Under the pieces are notes generated by a model. The model did no database searches. It was not told the origin of the DNA and saw only the letters and a list, made by a program, of their open reading frames with translations. Below, piece by piece: positions 15,078 to 15,262 of a stretch of DNA of 15,262 bases (position 1 is the first letter of the stretch; every line of letters begins with the position of its first letter). Source of the DNA: CAVVVS01 sp963751355 (GTDB lineage: Bacteria > Bacteroidota > Ignavibacteria > Ignavibacteriales > Ignavibacteriaceae); the NCBI GenBank assembly GCA_963751355.1, contig CAVVVS010000053.1, positions 1 through 15,262 of the forward strand, in the 5' to 3' direction. The position numbers were made by a program, and so were the translations under genes.

Positions 15078-15262
15078 ATGAAAAACCTATTCTCAATAAT
15101 GTTGTCTATTCTTTTAATTGGTGCTTTTATAAGCACCGGAACTGCTCAGGAAAAATCACAAAAGAAATCTAATGAAAAACAAATAATGCATCGTTACGTT
15201 GTTGAAAGGACTTTTCCGAATGGTCTTAATATTCCTATAAATAAAGTCGGAAAAGATATTTG
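15078..15262 (+). CDS. Exported DUF4242 paralogue, cut by the window end
   Basis: An open frame from an ATG preceded by a perfect AGGAGG (15067-15072, spacing 5) runs off the right edge after 61 codons. Residues 1-24 (MKNLF, hydrophobic core, GTAQ) are a clear signal peptide, followed by a lysine-rich linker (25-35). From residue 38, HRYVVERTFPNGLNIPINK parallels PRYIIERIFPDGLEIPVTR of the preceding gene, sharing RY, ER, FP, GL, IP and flanking positions. It is thus a tandem paralogue that gained export to the periplasm or beyond. The DNA of the two copies has diverged strongly, so the duplication is old. The C-terminal two-thirds lies outside the window, so completeness is unknown. Confidence 0.85.
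   Translation, partial: MKNLFSIMLSILLIGAFISTGTAQEKSQKKSNEKQIMHRYVVERTFPNGLNIPINKVGKDI

Overview
The window looks like a chromosomal stretch from a low-GC, Gram-negative member of the Bacteroidota/Chlorobiota/Ignavibacteriota group, most likely an Ignavibacteria-like organism. The signs are a BshA-type bacillithiol glycosyltransferase, a TonB-dependent outer-membrane receptor, a DUF5916-like protein, several signal peptides ending in 'FAQ', and AT-rich spacers. Clear Shine-Dalgarno sites (GAGGAG, GGAGG, AGGAGG) before some genes fit Ignavibacteria better than Bacteroidota proper, where such sites are rare. This placement is inference from protein families only. I see no rRNA, tRNA, CRISPR array, phage gene or intact insertion sequence.

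Left part, minus strand: the N-terminus of a secreted DUF5916-like protein (1-201, cut by the window edge); a 402-bp AT-rich spacer; then a tightly overlapping set transcribed right to left: PfkB-family sugar kinase, RmlD-type nucleotide-sugar reductase, and a secreted GH13 alpha-amylase/neopullulanase-like enzyme. Overlaps of 26 bp and 4 bp imply one transcript concerned with carbohydrate handling.

Centre, plus strand: after a 477-bp spacer with palindromes and nested inverted repeats comes a four-gene operon with gaps of only 7-8 bp: bshA, a DNPH1/Rcl-like 2'-deoxynucleoside 5'-phosphate N-hydrolase, an unrecognised 142-residue protein, and an RsmB/RsmF-type m5C RNA methyltransferase. It joins thiol synthesis, nucleotide-pool cleaning and RNA modification. 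A 277-bp gap holding a strong hairpin leads to a TonB-dependent receptor.

Right part: a secreted class A beta-lactamase-like serine hydrolase (minus) is divergent from a small ArsC/Spx-like thioredoxin-fold protein (plus), with an imperfect 25-bp palindrome between them. Then comes an 862-residue AAA-ATPase/TPR/LuxR-HTH regulator, followed by two tandem DUF4242 genes. The first is cytoplasmic. The second, cut by the right edge, carries the same domain behind a signal peptide. The regulator plus the cytoplasmic/exported DUF4242 pair is the most unusual arrangement here.
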